From the NCBI GenBank assembly GCA_935421135.1, contig OW285190.1, positions 2,232,001-2,296,000 on the forward strand: DNA of 64,000 nt, read 5' to 3'. The notes beneath the pieces were generated by a model. The model saw only the letters and a program-made list of their open reading frames with translations. It made no database searches and had not been told where the DNA came from. Both the position numbers and the translations under genes were made by a program. The DNA is from Bugulina stolonifera. Taxonomy: Eukaryota; Bryozoa; Gymnolaemata; Cheilostomatida; Bugulidae. Shown here one piece after another: positions 11,497 to 28,361 of the stretch (positions are counted from its first letter, which is position 1; each line of letters starts with the position of its first letter).

Positions 11497-12104
11497 GATG
11501 AATAGTTTAACATAAAAATCTATAATAAGCCGGAAGAGCTGGATCACTGACGGTATGGAAAATGGCAAATGCAACTAGCAGTCTGGATTTATTGGTACAG
11601 GTTGAAGGCATGGCCTTCCCTTCAAACTCTACCCAAATGAATACGTCTGGTGTGTTGGTTAGGTATTGATTGTCATTCCTGGAGAGACTGTGGAACGCAG
11701 TGTCTGGTCAACTCATATCCTACATTACTGTTGGATTGGTACAGAATACTTATAATTAATTATATATTTTATTTAGAGCAATAACACGGTTTTATATTGA
11801 AAATACAATGAAACACTACAACTGTTAATAATATAAGAAATATGCTGGGGCTACTGCTGCCAGCCCCAAAATTCATAGCATAATGTCTTCTAAAATATGT
11901 GCATATCCAAGCTTTACACAATTTACTTGGTTGTTAGTAAAGTCCCAGAGTACAGATATTGAATGAAGGTAAATTAATCTATGAACAGTGTTAGTCTCTG
12001 GTCAGGCATTTTCATGTCTTGGAGACTTGCAATTAGCTAGAGCTCTCACTGTGTGTTCTAAAGCAGCGATGTGGGTAAATGAATACATCCAATCAGATAC
12101 GGTG

Positions 12105-18016
<5,912 letters not shown>

Positions 18017-18795
18017 TTTGTGGCTTGATATCTGTGTCTATGTCTATGTCTATTGTTTTAAATTAAATACAAACAATGTCTGGTCAACCTTATCGGTACC
18101 CCAATACAGGTTGCTATAAATTTTCTATAAACAGCACTGCTTTTGTGGCAGTGTTGAGAATGGTTTTTTTTTAAGAAAACGGTTAGCATCAACAGTAAGT
18201 TTCTATTTGATCCTTTCCTAGATCAATGGTTATGTTCTAGACCTTGGAGATTTCCTCTTAGATTCGGATACATGCGAGCTACCATAGACACATGATCTAA
18301 GGTTTTGTCTATGTCTCTGCGCAGAGAGGGTCGATATCGACGTCAGAGAGACGCTTCGCTGCGCAAACAAGCCCACCAGCTGACCAAGGAAGCTTATAAG
18401 CAATGTGGGATTTATCTTCTCTTCTTATGAAAAGAGTCGACAACTCCCTTTTCTGGTGCTATTATTATTATTTGTACATTGTAAGTTTCCAAAGTATTAT
18501 CGTCTATTAACTGCTAAACTGGCACAGATGTAAGCAATGTTTTGAACTCTTTAACATCTATAATATGATGTGCATAACATGTAAATAAAATCATAAATGT
18601 GAGATGTGAAACTGCTGCCCACTGGTCGAAAGGGAAACGAGCTAACCAGAATAAAAAACATATGTACATGTAATTATAAAAATGACCTAGAAAGTGGAAA
18701 TAGGTACCGAACTGGAGTAAAAGTATTGATTAAAGGACTTGTTGTTTAACTTGGTCCCAACCAAGATGTCTGGTTTATGCACTCCCACTTCACTC
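18017..18795. other. UBE2D upstream region
   Basis: Presumed promoter and 5' UTR of UBE2D on the minus strand. A CG-rich patch at about 18315-18375 (GTCGATATCGACGTCAGAGA) may mark the transcription start. No coding frame was recognised. Confidence 0.4.
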
Positions 18796-18888
18796 CAGAC
18801 ATGGGCACTCGAGTCATTTTACTCGACTCAAGTTAACTCGAGCAACAGCTTTTCATTACTTTTAATTGACTTGTGCTTTTGTATTGTG

Positions 18889-19290
18889 ATGGTACGCCAA
18901 GTCGTATCTTACATCTGACACTCATTATTGTGTGCATACATGTATATATCTGCTTGTACTTTACTCCTATATTGTTGTATATGATTATATGATTATATCT
19001 AAGTCTTTTAATGCCTTTTATACCCATGTACAGAGGCCCGACCTCTCAGAATCCATTGATATTCATTTTGTACATGAATTGGACCATTATAAGCAACTTT
19101 TGTAGAACCCGACCTATTTTGGGTCGGCCGTCGGGCTTCCGGCGGCCATCTTGTTGCGCAACTTCCGGACGACCACACGTCGTCTTTTCCCGACGTCACG
19201 TCGGCCGGAAGTCCTTATACTATATAAAGGGCACTGTTTTACTGTTCATTGTCTCAGTCTACACTTGGCTTTCAATAAAGACACATCTAT
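18889..19290 (+). mobile_element. LTR-like insert, copy 1
   Basis: Shares about 270 bases with 29227-29522: AAGTCTTTTA, CCCATGTACAGAGGCCCGAC, a CpG-rich core (GGGTCGGCCGTCGGGCTTCCGG), a TATATAAAGGGC promoter box, then CTTGGCTTTCAATAAAG as polyadenylation signal. Promoter box followed by AATAAA is the order in a long terminal repeat. It is bordered by a 53-bp direct repeat of host element sequence (18836-18888, 19291-19343), far longer than an integrase duplication. No gag or pol frame is attached. Confidence 0.6.
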
Positions 19291-19668
19291 ACTCGAGCAA
19301 CAGCTTTTCATTACTTTTAATTGACTTGTGCTTTTGCATTGTGTGAAAGCTGGGAATTGACTTTTACTTCTACTCTCCTACAAAGCATGATGCTTGACTC
19401 TTACTTTACTCTAATCTCTCAGCTATCAATGATAATTCTATTGGTTTGGTGTAATTATGTAATAAGTCTTGTCCACCATAGAGAAGCTGAGAGGCTTATA
19501 GATAAACAGACCTACCATTATAACAAGTGCAAATTTGAAGTAGCCTTTGTTCCTCAGAACTACTATAACTGACAGAAAATCAGATCTAACACTAAGTATT
19601 ACCTATTGTGTGTTGTCACACTTGCATACATCAGAAATTTGTGTTATACAAAATTCCCATTGGTATTC

Positions 19669-20317
19669 CAGACATGTGCCAAGCAGACAAATACTCAAGT
19701 CAAGAGTCAAGTAAGAGTATATATTCCCAATTGATAAAAAGTAATTTAGAGTCAACTCATCGGATGAAGCAAGTCAAAAGTAGAGTAAGAGTAAATAAAC
19801 AGCCATTTTGAAAAGTAAAGTAAGAGTCAAGCAACTAGTGCCAAAATGCTCGAGTCAGAGTAGAGTCAAAAGTACAGCGGTATGTCAAAGAGAATACCAA
19901 TGGGAATTTTGTATAACACAAATTTCTGATGTATACAAGTGTGACAACACACAATAGGTAATACTTAGTGTTAGATCTGATTTTCTGTCAGTTATAGTAG
20001 TTCTGAGGAACAAAGGCTACTTCAAATTTGCACTTGTTATAATGGTAGGTCTGTTTATCTATAAGCCTCTCAGCTTCTCTATGGTGGACAAGACTTATTA
20101 CATAATTACACCAAACCAATAGAATTATCATTGATAGCTGAGAGATTAGAGTAAAGTAAGAGTCAAGCATCATGCTTTGTAGGAGAGTAGAAGTAAAAGT
20201 CAATTCCCAGCTTTCACACAATGCAAAAGCACAAGTCAATTAAAAGTAATGAAAAGCTGTTGCTCGAGGTAACTTGAGTCCTTGAGTCGAGTAAAATGAC
20301 TCGAGTGCCCATGTCTG
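19669..20317 (-). mobile_element. inner hAT element, inverted copy, 649 bp
   Basis: A complete copy of the surrounding family in reverse orientation, ends CAGACATGTGCC and GCCCATGTCTG. It is flanked by perfect 8-bp target duplications TGGTATTC at 19661-19668 and 20318-20325, cut within the outer element itself. Identity between the arms is very high, so the insertion is recent. The result is a long hairpin-forming palindrome. Confidence 0.9.
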
Positions 20318-20792
20318 TGGTATTCTCTTTGACATACCGCTGTACTTTTGACTCTACTCTGACTCTAGCATTTTGGCACTAGTTGCTTGAATCTTACTTT
20401 ACTTTTTAAAATGGCTGTTTATTTACTCTTACTCTACTTTTGACTTGCTTCATCCGATGAGTTGACTCTAAATTACTTTTTATCAATTGGGAATATATAC
20501 TCTTACTTGACTCTTGACTTGAGTATTTGTCTGCTTGGCACATGTCTGCTCCACTCTAGCCTTTACCCTTTATACATGCATATAATACGCTATCTATATT
20601 TACTTACAGTACATGCACGTGAAAAATGTAGAAGAATTTTAGCACTATGTTCAGTTCAAACCATTACAATGTAATGTTATAATTACATTCATACTACCTA
20701 GCACATTTTATTATGATTGCTATACATGTAGTTACCGAGTCCAGGTGCATGAATGTTATAATTATAATACTCATGGGCTCTAATAAGCTGTT

Positions 20793-20885
20793 GATCATTA
20801 TTAGAAGTTGTCCTGTTTTAATTTGCTCTCTACTATTTCTAAAAAGTAGAAAACAGATTGAGAGTGACAACTTCTAGCCATGATC
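20793..20885. repeat. hairpin repeat of the AGTTGTC set
   Basis: GATCATTATTAGAAGTTGTC on the left pairs with GACAACTTCTAGCCATGATC on the right, with partly paired AT-rich sequence between. Probably a miniature inverted-repeat element. Confidence 0.55.
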
Positions 20886-21654
20886 GATAACTTGGTGAGT
20901 GCCATGCATATACGTACAACATTATACAACTGATCTGCAGTATACCTGCAATGTACAATCATACTGGTGCAAGTCCATTAGAGCACTAACACTGGTCTAT
21001 CCAGATACATGTATAATAAAAATTATAATGTGCATTATTTTTCCTCCACCTAGAGGGGTCTAAGCAGAGAATTGACTGTTATACTGCATTTCCTTTTCTC
21101 TCACATGAGTTTAATGTCTTCATATAGGTAACTGTAACTGTAGAACGTTGGACACATCTTTACAAAACAACCACAACTGTAGATGCTAGTGGATCGGGCT
21201 CACCCATCCGGTAACTGCACTCTAACTGTGTAGCATTTTTGGAAGGTGGTCCTAGTACATTACATAACTGGTGACAGAAGCTGACTATGAGCACCATGCT
21301 CCAACAAAAATTGACCTCAACTCAGCAGGGCAAACAATATACAGGAGATGTTTATTTTTTATACAAAACGCAATGAGTTGTATTGTGAATAAAGATCTAT
21401 TATTGTATGCAGGCAGATAACAGTATTATGGAAGGCAGTATGTAGAAAGGTGCTTAGCAACATATTATGTAACAACTGACTGGCATACATATAACTGCCA
21501 TTATCAAGGAGATAATAAAGCCAGCAGTAAATTGTCACATAAGCGTATACTAGTGACATAGACTGTGATCATACACCAAAGCACCTTGCACACCTACATG
21601 TACACCTTTTAGTAGATTTTAGCCTCAAGTCCTTCACTGCAGTATGATCACAGT

Positions 21655-21810
21655 CTAATCCTTCCTCTCTCTAGACTTAAGGAGTCTGTCTACCTCTTCC
21701 TTCACCATGTTAGACTTTTGGTCTCTATATTTAGGATAGGTTAGAACACTGAGTGCAAGTAGGGAGAGACAGCCCGACACAACCGTCACCATCTTGGCTC
21801 GTGACATCAT
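21655..21810 (-). CDS. candidate 51-aa single-pass membrane microprotein
   Basis: A minus-strand single-exon frame starting MMSRAKMVTVVSGCLSLL, with one hydrophobic helix (residues about 7-24) followed by a charged tail of the form YRDQKS...VKEEVDRLLKSRERKD. A short N terminus, one helix and an amphipathic charged tail are typical of small mitochondrial inner-membrane assembly factors; the start recalls PET117-like proteins, but the match is too weak to name it. The ATG has a purine at -3. The flanks show no clear splice sites forcing a larger gene. Confidence 0.42.
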   Translation of the reverse strand: MMSRAKMVTVVSGCLSLLALSVLTYPKYRDQKSNMVKEEVDRLLKSRERKD

Positions 21811-22170
21811 AACTCCAGTTATCACCACGTGACACCGTTATTCATGTAACCACCAGGTGACACCGTTATACATGTACCACCTAAAATATTAATATAGACA
21901 TGTAAAATATTACATGAGTTCTCACCTTCTACAACAGACTAAATGAAAAAACTGCTAAACTTGAAGAGTTGGCAAGTATAGAACATTTTTGGAATGTTAA
22001 ACGATATTACACAACACAGTCAGCTACTATCAATTTTATGAAGGAGTTTCAGTATTATACCACAAACACATATGACCAGTTTATTGTGGCAATTCATGGT
22101 CGTCAACTTAAAGTTAGAATTTGAAAATTCAGGTATAAGAGATTGAGCGATTTTTTAGTAATAAAATTAA

Positions 22171-22709
22171 AGGGGTTATGACATGTGGTTTATGTCTATG
22201 TTCAAAGCAGCATCTCTTACTTAGGTTTATTGCATTTGTGCTACTATAAGCAGAGTTGCGTCCTCTTGCTGATTCAAACGCAACTTTGTTATGAAGACGC
22301 AACTGCGTGCTTTATGTCATATAGAGAAAATTGTTGAATTCAAGCTGTTTGCATAGAAAGAGTACAGTAGTGAACAAATGATTTCACAGGATTTACTAAT
22401 ATAGGAGTAGGATAACTTGTGCAAGTTTTTGAATTTTTCTGCGCTTTCCTTTTGCTGGCAATAACTAGCTGCCTTTATTGGTAGGCCCGGTATTCCATCT
22501 GGCCACACTATATACAGCGGCTATCAATGTGTTATTCTACATGCCTATACATTGCGTTGTGGCGTAGTTGTTTTAAATATAGCCCGGAAGGCACAAACAT
22601 AGGATAACTAACAGTACTAGAATAGTAAATATCTAGGCACTCAATATATTGTGCCACTAGATAGCTGAGTGCATCTTAATGCTACCATAAAACATGTGGC
22701 ATAACCCCT
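22171..22709. mobile_element. TTAA-flanked MITE, 539 bp
   Basis: Inverted ends AGGGGTTATG and CATAACCCCT with further partial matching (ACATGTGG inside both ends). TTAA lies immediately outside at 22167-22170 and 22710-22713. This is the same target type as the element at 16416, but the end sequence differs. No coding frame. Confidence 0.82.
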
Positions 22710-22713
22710 TTAA

Positions 22714-24263
22714 GACTACTCCTCCATTAGCATAAACATAATTATGTATAATAATAATGCAACATTATTATTATACATATATTGATATCAACTGAAGCAT
22801 TTTCATTGCAGTATGATGGAAACTTGAACTAGAGGTCATACTGCAATCTGCAGCCGAACCACCAGTGCACCGAGGTTAATCGATGCTTACCACACTGTAC
22901 TACCAAGAAGACATGTAGAATGGTCTGTCTCATGACATGCCACCAATTTGCAGGATTCATTTTTACATGAGATGCTGCTGAACAAACATGGCAAAAAGTA
23001 GTAGTAGAGACATTTTTGATTGTTTATTCCTGATTTTATCTTCCTCTGATGATGATTATAGGACTAAAATCATCATCAGAAGAATATAAATTTATTCTCA
23101 TCCAGTAAGCAAGAAGCTTTCTCTTTTCTTTCCCATTTGACTTGACTTTTCTGACAGCTGATTTTTCGAGGGCATGGTTTCACGGCATTGTATTTGTATT
23201 GTACACTGACCAGGGATACTTTTAGACGCCGGTTATTCTTATTCTAATTTGGGCTCTTCCACATATAAGGATGTTACACCTAGTCTTTTGTGAGGGACAG
23301 GAGCTGTTTGTTGCAAACATAAGCATAGCATTTCATTAGGCTCTCGTGAAAACTTACCTCGGTATACTGTATAAGATTCTTACCTCAATGAATTTAGGAC
23401 ACTCTTAAATTACTGTTTTGGTATAAAATTAGAGGGCCTCATATGTGTAAGATAAGGGAAAACCAGTAGATGTACAGGCTTCCACCATTTTCCGTCATCA
23501 GGTTTCAGATAGCATGGGATTGTGGAGGCCCTATTGGATAGGTAAGCTATCCTTACATTTCATACAGTTCTTGGTAGAAAGCTGCTGTAATACGTACTAG
23601 ACCGCCTAGGGGAGCGGAAGGGGCGTGCCTCATTGTTGTAGTGGTTAGCCCTGATGGAATACTTTTTTTCAGTAGGGACACTATGCTGGCCATTTAGGGG
23701 CTGAGTGGATACCTGGATTGTACCCATCCAAATGTTTTTACTAGACAGATGCGTGGCTGTTTGGATATTTTGTGTGATCACTATTCTTGAGATCCGTTAC
23801 GGTACGGGGAAGGAAACTGTTGTGGAAGATATTTCCACATGGTCAGACAGACCGTAGAACTCCCCTGGATATTGTTCTCATCTGGACAGTTGACTCTGGT
23901 TGGTTCACTAGCACATCATATGACTTACAGGGTGAGCCTCTTCTTTGGAGAGGATCTTGTGTAGCAACCTGACGAGACGTTCTCATCCGTGCCTGCAGTG
24001 GTTGTAGCTAAAGCTTTCTTTCGCTTCAGAAACACTTCTCCTTCCTCTGATATCATATATCATAAATATGCAACGCACACCTTTATTTTTTACAAGTTCA
24101 AGTGCTTCAGTCTCTTTAGCTGAAGCCTACAGCATAGATTGAGGTAGATTATCCTTTTTGCACAGCTCTTGCTATTACAGACATTTGACATTTGCTGTTT
24201 ACGATGACATCATATGCAGAGTACATAGGGCTTTGTATAACCATCATTCATGCTTGTCTTCTG
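22714..24263. other. stretch without a recognised gene
   Basis: Only short open frames. A small hairpin (ATGATGATT ... AATCATCAT) lies near 23050. The minus-strand frame at 23560-23700 ends in a phrase like STYYSSFLPRTV, which weakly resembles the C terminus of a non-LTR reverse transcriptase protein but is too short to assign. Confidence 0.45.
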
Positions 24264-24428
24264 TTAGGTGCAGTAGTGGAGAACTTTGGATAGCCTTAGT
24301 TCCTTTTTTGTGGTTTAGGTTTGAGGGTAAGGGCAGTCAACTAACAAAATATAGAGAAAACAACTTCTCCTGCTTCAGTTTTGGCAAAGAAAAAAGGCTA
24401 TCTCAAATTTCTCCGCTTCTACACCTAA
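24264..24428. mobile_element. palindromic MITE, TTAGGTG family
   Basis: Inverted arms of about 45 nt: TTAGGTGCAGTAGTGGAGAA on the left and the complement of TTAGGTGTAGAAGCGGAGAA on the right. A second, partial copy lies at 28128-28245 beside the Harbinger element. Confidence 0.78.
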
Positions 24429-24689
24429 CGCCTTATCTTCTTCTTTTGTAAGAGAATTGCTGTTGCATATCATATGCAACAGCAAACAAGATAATAATAT
24501 AATTATAATATTCCAGGACATGCACTTGGATGGTGGCACTATTTCTAGTAGGTCTTTGTCTTACGTCTTCTTTCTTTCTTTCTTTCTTTAGGATAGAGTT
24601 CCAAGACCTTTCAGTTGAAAGGAAAAAGGGAACCACCAGTTCATCATGTGATTGGATGTTAGTCTGCTACTGTGTCCCCAGTCCGAATT

Positions 24690-24810
24690 TCCCTCGAAAC
24701 CCTGAGCAGAAAGCTAGACGTACTAGAGCATGATGCAAGGGGTATGCCTTATATGTTTTTGGCTTTTGTCAGGATTACTGTGATCATGTGTTCATGTTAC
24801 ACTAACATAG
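24690..24810 (-). repeat. dispersed repeat, pair with 38345-38445
   Basis: The reverse complement of this stretch matches the TIMM29 intron at about 38345-38445. Shared blocks are CACAGTAATC, GGCATACCCCTTGCATCA and GCTCTAGTACGT. Element type unknown. Between the two MITEs and the Harbinger left end the sequence is otherwise featureless, apart from a TTTC run near 24572-24589. Confidence 0.65.
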
Positions 24811-25166
24811 ATTTGTTGCTATATTGATTGCAGTAATTGTTACTTGAGTTCACGTACAGTCTTGGGCAGGTAGGCAGAAGTTTTTGCATAAATAGTGGGT
24901 GGGTCACCTCTTGTAGAGTTAAGGGCCGCGCAGACTGGAGGCGAATAGGGCGAAATTCGCTAGAGAAATTGCGAGAAACGAGCGAGACCCTGCTGCGTTG
25001 GGCTAATTTTGTGAATTCGCTCCGATTAAACATGTTTGATATTTTCGCTTGCCGTGTGCGTGCTATTGGTCGACACACCATTCATTACTTCTTGTCGCGC
25101 GAAAGTTTCAATGGACAGAAGCGCGAACGCAACACAATATTTGACATGGATGATTAAACTGAATTA

Positions 25167-25973
25167 ATGATTAACTCCGTCAGAGAGAGGCCATATCTCT
25201 ACAATTTCGCAGATCTAAATTACAAAAAACACCATTGTTAAAGAAAACAATTGGATTGAGATGGGAGTAGCTCTTTCTATAGATGGTGAGTCAGTGTTGT
25301 TTAAAACAAAATAACTTGTTTGATATTGATATTCGATATATCGATGCTCTACCTTTGACAATCAATTTGGAGTAAGAGATACCTCTGTCTGTTACTGTTT
25401 GTTTTAATGAAGGATACTCCTTAATCACATAAATGTTTCGATAGGTATATAGCAATTGTAGTTATAGTTTAGAATATAAAATAAAATAAATATCTTATTA
25501 GTTATTTATATCATCATTCTAATGTAAATAATTGTAATAATAATTATATTTTATTGAGATTAAATTAAATTATTAAAATTTAATGGACAGTACTAAGTAT
25601 ATCTACACTATATGATATATGTGTATCTGTATCTGCATGATGTAATTATTATATGTATGCAAGGTTCTTAACATATTAAGGAGTTGAATCGTGTGCAAGC
25701 ATGTGTAGACCTTTGTATCTTGCTATATGTAAACGAATGATGATAAATATCAGTAATGGTGAGCTAGTTTTATTGCATTTACTCCACTGTAATCTGCTTT
25801 TACTTTATAGTGGAAAAAGTAAAGAGACAATGGAAAAGCCTAAGAGACACTTTCTTGAAACGGCGTTCAGAGTATGAACTCAAGACACGTTCGGGAGCAG
25901 GAGCCACAGCAGAACCTGCATGGAAGTGGTACTCCCATATGAAATGGCTGGCGCCTTATATAAAAAGAGGAAG
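25167..25973 (+). pseudogene. Harbinger MADF/Myb-like DNA-binding protein, frameshifted
   Basis: Exon A (25167-25285) reads INSVRERPYLYNFADLNYKK and, after a one-base slip near 25247, KENNWIEMGVALSID. Exon B (25811-25973) continues VEKVKRQWKSLRDTFLKRR and ends WKWYSHMKWLAPYIKRG at a GTATGT donor. The spaced tryptophans and the RPxLYN opening are those of a MADF domain, which binds the transposon ends or imports the transposase. The extra T near 25247 puts a TAA in frame, and no C-terminal exon was found. It could be revived by a sequencing correction, but the partner transposase is also damaged. Confidence 0.8.
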
Positions 25974-26324
25974 GTATGTATGACCTTTCCTCTCCTTGAA
26001 GTATTATACTGTTACATGTATATACTGAGTTATACTGTATATACACATAATTAATAACCATCACACCTATTGTGACTTTATTTTTTTAAATCTGTATTCT
26101 TGCCGAAGGAAAGTTGGTTCTACAGGTATATATTAAAATGAATATACAATCAAAATCATAAATATTGCATATATACATATATTATATATAGCTATTGTCA
26201 TATTATAGCAATAAAAGCTTTAGCCAACATACCATGCAGATTTATGAAAACTAACATAGGAGATTTACATGACACAAATATAATAGGAGATGCACTAACA
26301 GTTAGCTAATGTGCTAAGCAAAAG

Positions 26325-27815
26325 TTAAGTCTTATTCACATGACATACCTGCCATGGCAAAACACCTTCGTTATTGAAATATGATACAAAGGTATCCCGA
26401 ACATCTGCTGCTGATACTGGTGGGTTGCGGTGTACAGTGGCATTAATGTTGCGTAAACCATCACCCATGCCTTCTTCTCTCCAAGCACCTCTCACCACAT
26501 TGCCATCACAATCCAATACATCAGTAAAGCCTCGTGGGCAGTAATTATTGCATCTTTGTGTCCGAAGGAAGTTATGCAGGACTGCACATGCAAGCACAAC
26601 TGATTCTGCATGTTCTGGTGACATACAGAGTGGGCTTCTCAAGTATCTCCACCGAGATACCATAATACCAAATGCATTCTACAAAACATGCATTCAACTT
26701 ATTTGCAGGCACCATACATGTACATGTAAGTAGTTACAATCTTGGACTCCGAAACATGTAGAACTGGTGCAAAATTGACGAATCTAGTCAAAACTGCACA
26801 TACTATATTATATTCACATTATTTAATTTTCATATTTTTTTTGCATATATGTAAATTTTTATTTAGCTATCATGTGCAGACCAGTTAAAGGGGTTCCTCA
26901 CTCACTTCAATCGTCTGTCTAGCTCTAGATAGCCGAAAGTTGTAAATCCACTTGCTTAGCCCACCATTCTCGGCTGCTGTTCTCCCAGGAAATGGTCTCA
27001 TAATATATCGCCTGAGAGGGAATGCCTCATCGGCAACAAAGATGTATGGTGCAAAATTCTCACTATCTGCAAATATATTACAAAGTTCTATGGTTAATCA
27101 ATAATCATGATTAAATGTGCATTTCCGATGCAAGAGTGCAGCCACCAAGCCATATTGTGTTTACCTGGAAGAGTTGAACCTGGTGGTAGGTTAAGTCTAT
27201 TCTGAGAGAGTGCAGTATTCAGGCTGCAGTGATCGAAAGTACCACCATCACTCCATCTGCCAGATGTACCAGCATCAACATAGATAAAGCAATACATTGA
27301 ATCCGACACTGCCATCAGCACTATGCTGAATGTCTTCTTGTAGTTGAAATACTCACTTTCAGAGTCCTCAGCTGCGCTTCATGCATAGAATCCCAAATGG
27401 CTCGAGATGTCTCATAAACTATGCTCCGTATTGTGGACTCGCCCATACAAAAAAATAATGCCAAACCTTTGACCAGAAAGAACAGTGTTACACAAAGCTT
27501 CTACTCTGGTGGTACAGCTTTCCTGAGTTGAGTATCTGTCTTCTGTATATGTGGCCTCACATATTCCAGCACAATGTCAAACTGTTCTTTAGTCATTCTC
27601 AAGCAGTTATTATGCTTGTCGGGAAATTTCAGCCTAAACCTCTCCATTAAGAGGGTCCAGGCCCCTTCGGAATCTCTTTGCTGATTGATGGGATGAACCC
27701 ACCATCTCCTAGCTGCTTCCCCTTGATAATTTCTCCTTCTTCTTCTTCTGTGTACGAGCACAGCCATAGTAACAAACATCAACCCAGCAGCATAGATATG
27801 ATTGTCATTATCCAT
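26325..27815 (-). pseudogene. HARBI1-like DDE transposase, degenerate
   Basis: Catalytic protein of the Harbinger element. Minus-strand blocks: 27815-27175 (N-terminal region through LPPGSTLPG), 27066-26906 (PYIFVADEAFPLRRYIMRPF to NFRLSRARQTIE), 26678-26325 (NAFGIMVSRWR to the C terminus, where CAG/GTATGT at about 26346 may be a further donor). VDAGTSGRWSDGGTF and VADEAFPLR are Harbinger landmarks. Breaks: an in-frame TAG at about 27501 right after KAVPPE, a disturbed helix-turn-helix stretch, and a deletion that removes the conserved GAIDGKH-type segment with the first catalytic aspartate before YFNYKKTFSIVLMAVSD. It can no longer be active. Confidence 0.88.
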
Positions 27816-28127
27816 AGTAAGGTAATGTAAAACGCTTCAAATATTCATAAATGTAAGAAAAATCGAAATGTTAACTAAATTATTGCTTACGAATGAAGAG
27901 TTCGAGAAAAGCTAGTGGACTTATAAGCAACTGCACGTAGAATAGTCTATTAGGATATGCGGTGTGTGACTTTTACCTGCACAAGACATGTATGTTTAGG
28001 CCATTAATCAATCCTGAAAGTTTCGCTATGGATTCGCGCCTAGTGTGTTTAGGAGTGCAAAGCGAAACAATATGGCCTCACATAGGCCTAAAGCGCGGCT
28101 AGTTTCACCTCCAGTTTGCTCCAGGCT

Positions 28128-28245
28128 TTAGGTGCAGAAGTGGAGAAATTTGAGATAGCCTTTGTTCTTCGCCAAATATGAAGCAGGAGAAGTTGTCTTC
28201 TCTATATTTTGCTGGTTGACCACCCTCACCCCCAAACCACAGGTC
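28128..28245 (+). mobile_element. partial TTAGGTG MITE copy abutting the Harbinger right end
   Basis: Starts with TTAGGTGCAGAAGTGGAGAA and follows the reverse complement of the MITE at 24264-24428 through AAGCAGGAGAAGTTGT, then loses similarity near CAAACCACA. Its leading TTA is also the Harbinger target copy, so the transposon appears to have inserted at the tip of this MITE. Confidence 0.7.
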
Positions 28246-28361
28246 TAGCAGGTCTAGTGACAATTGCATCTGCAGGATGATTGTTCATGAGCTCATCATC
28301 TGATCATAAGTATTGGCAAGAGCTTCGTAGTGTTCTTTGTTTTAGGTTTGTAAACATAAAA

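Larger units (their letters stand above)
18796..20548 (+). mobile_element. outer hAT element of a nested composite
   Basis: Ends CAGACATGGGCACTCGAGTC (left) and CATGTCTG (right), with flanking octamers CTTCACTC (18788-18795) and CTCCACTC (20549-20556) as an 8-bp TSD with one mismatch. The body is full of GACTC/GAGTC and AAGTC words, probably subterminal transposase-binding repeats. It is interrupted by an inverted copy of itself (19669-20317) and by an LTR-like insert (18889-19290). Without these the element is about 650 bp, matching the inner copy. The 83-codon frames at 19321-19572 and 19988-20239 are the same sequence on opposite arms and do not look coding. Confidence 0.82.
24922..28127. 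mobile_element. PIF/Harbinger DNA transposon, degenerate, 3.2 kb
   Basis: Flanked by TTA at 24919-24921 and 28128-28130, the standard 3-bp Harbinger target. The inverted ends are imperfect: AGGGCCGCGCAGACTGGAGG versus AGCCTGGAGCAAACTGGAGG, both followed by (C/T)GAA. It contains the two expected genes in convergent arrangement: a MADF/Myb-like DNA-binding protein (+) and a DDE transposase (-). Both are broken, so it is not autonomous. Confidence 0.82.

Noticed and set aside
19321..19572. 83-codon frame identical to the one at 19988-20239
   Set aside because: Same transposon arm in inverted copies; not similar to any transposase and not coding-like.
20879..21210. Possible two-exon gene start (MIDNL joined to VTVTVERWTHLYK...)
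   Set aside because: Phase fits, but the first ATG lies in the tip of a hairpin repeat and no further exon was found.
23560..23781. Possible LINE C-terminal fragment on the minus strand
   Set aside because: Only about 12 residues resemble a reverse transcriptase tail; too short to assign.
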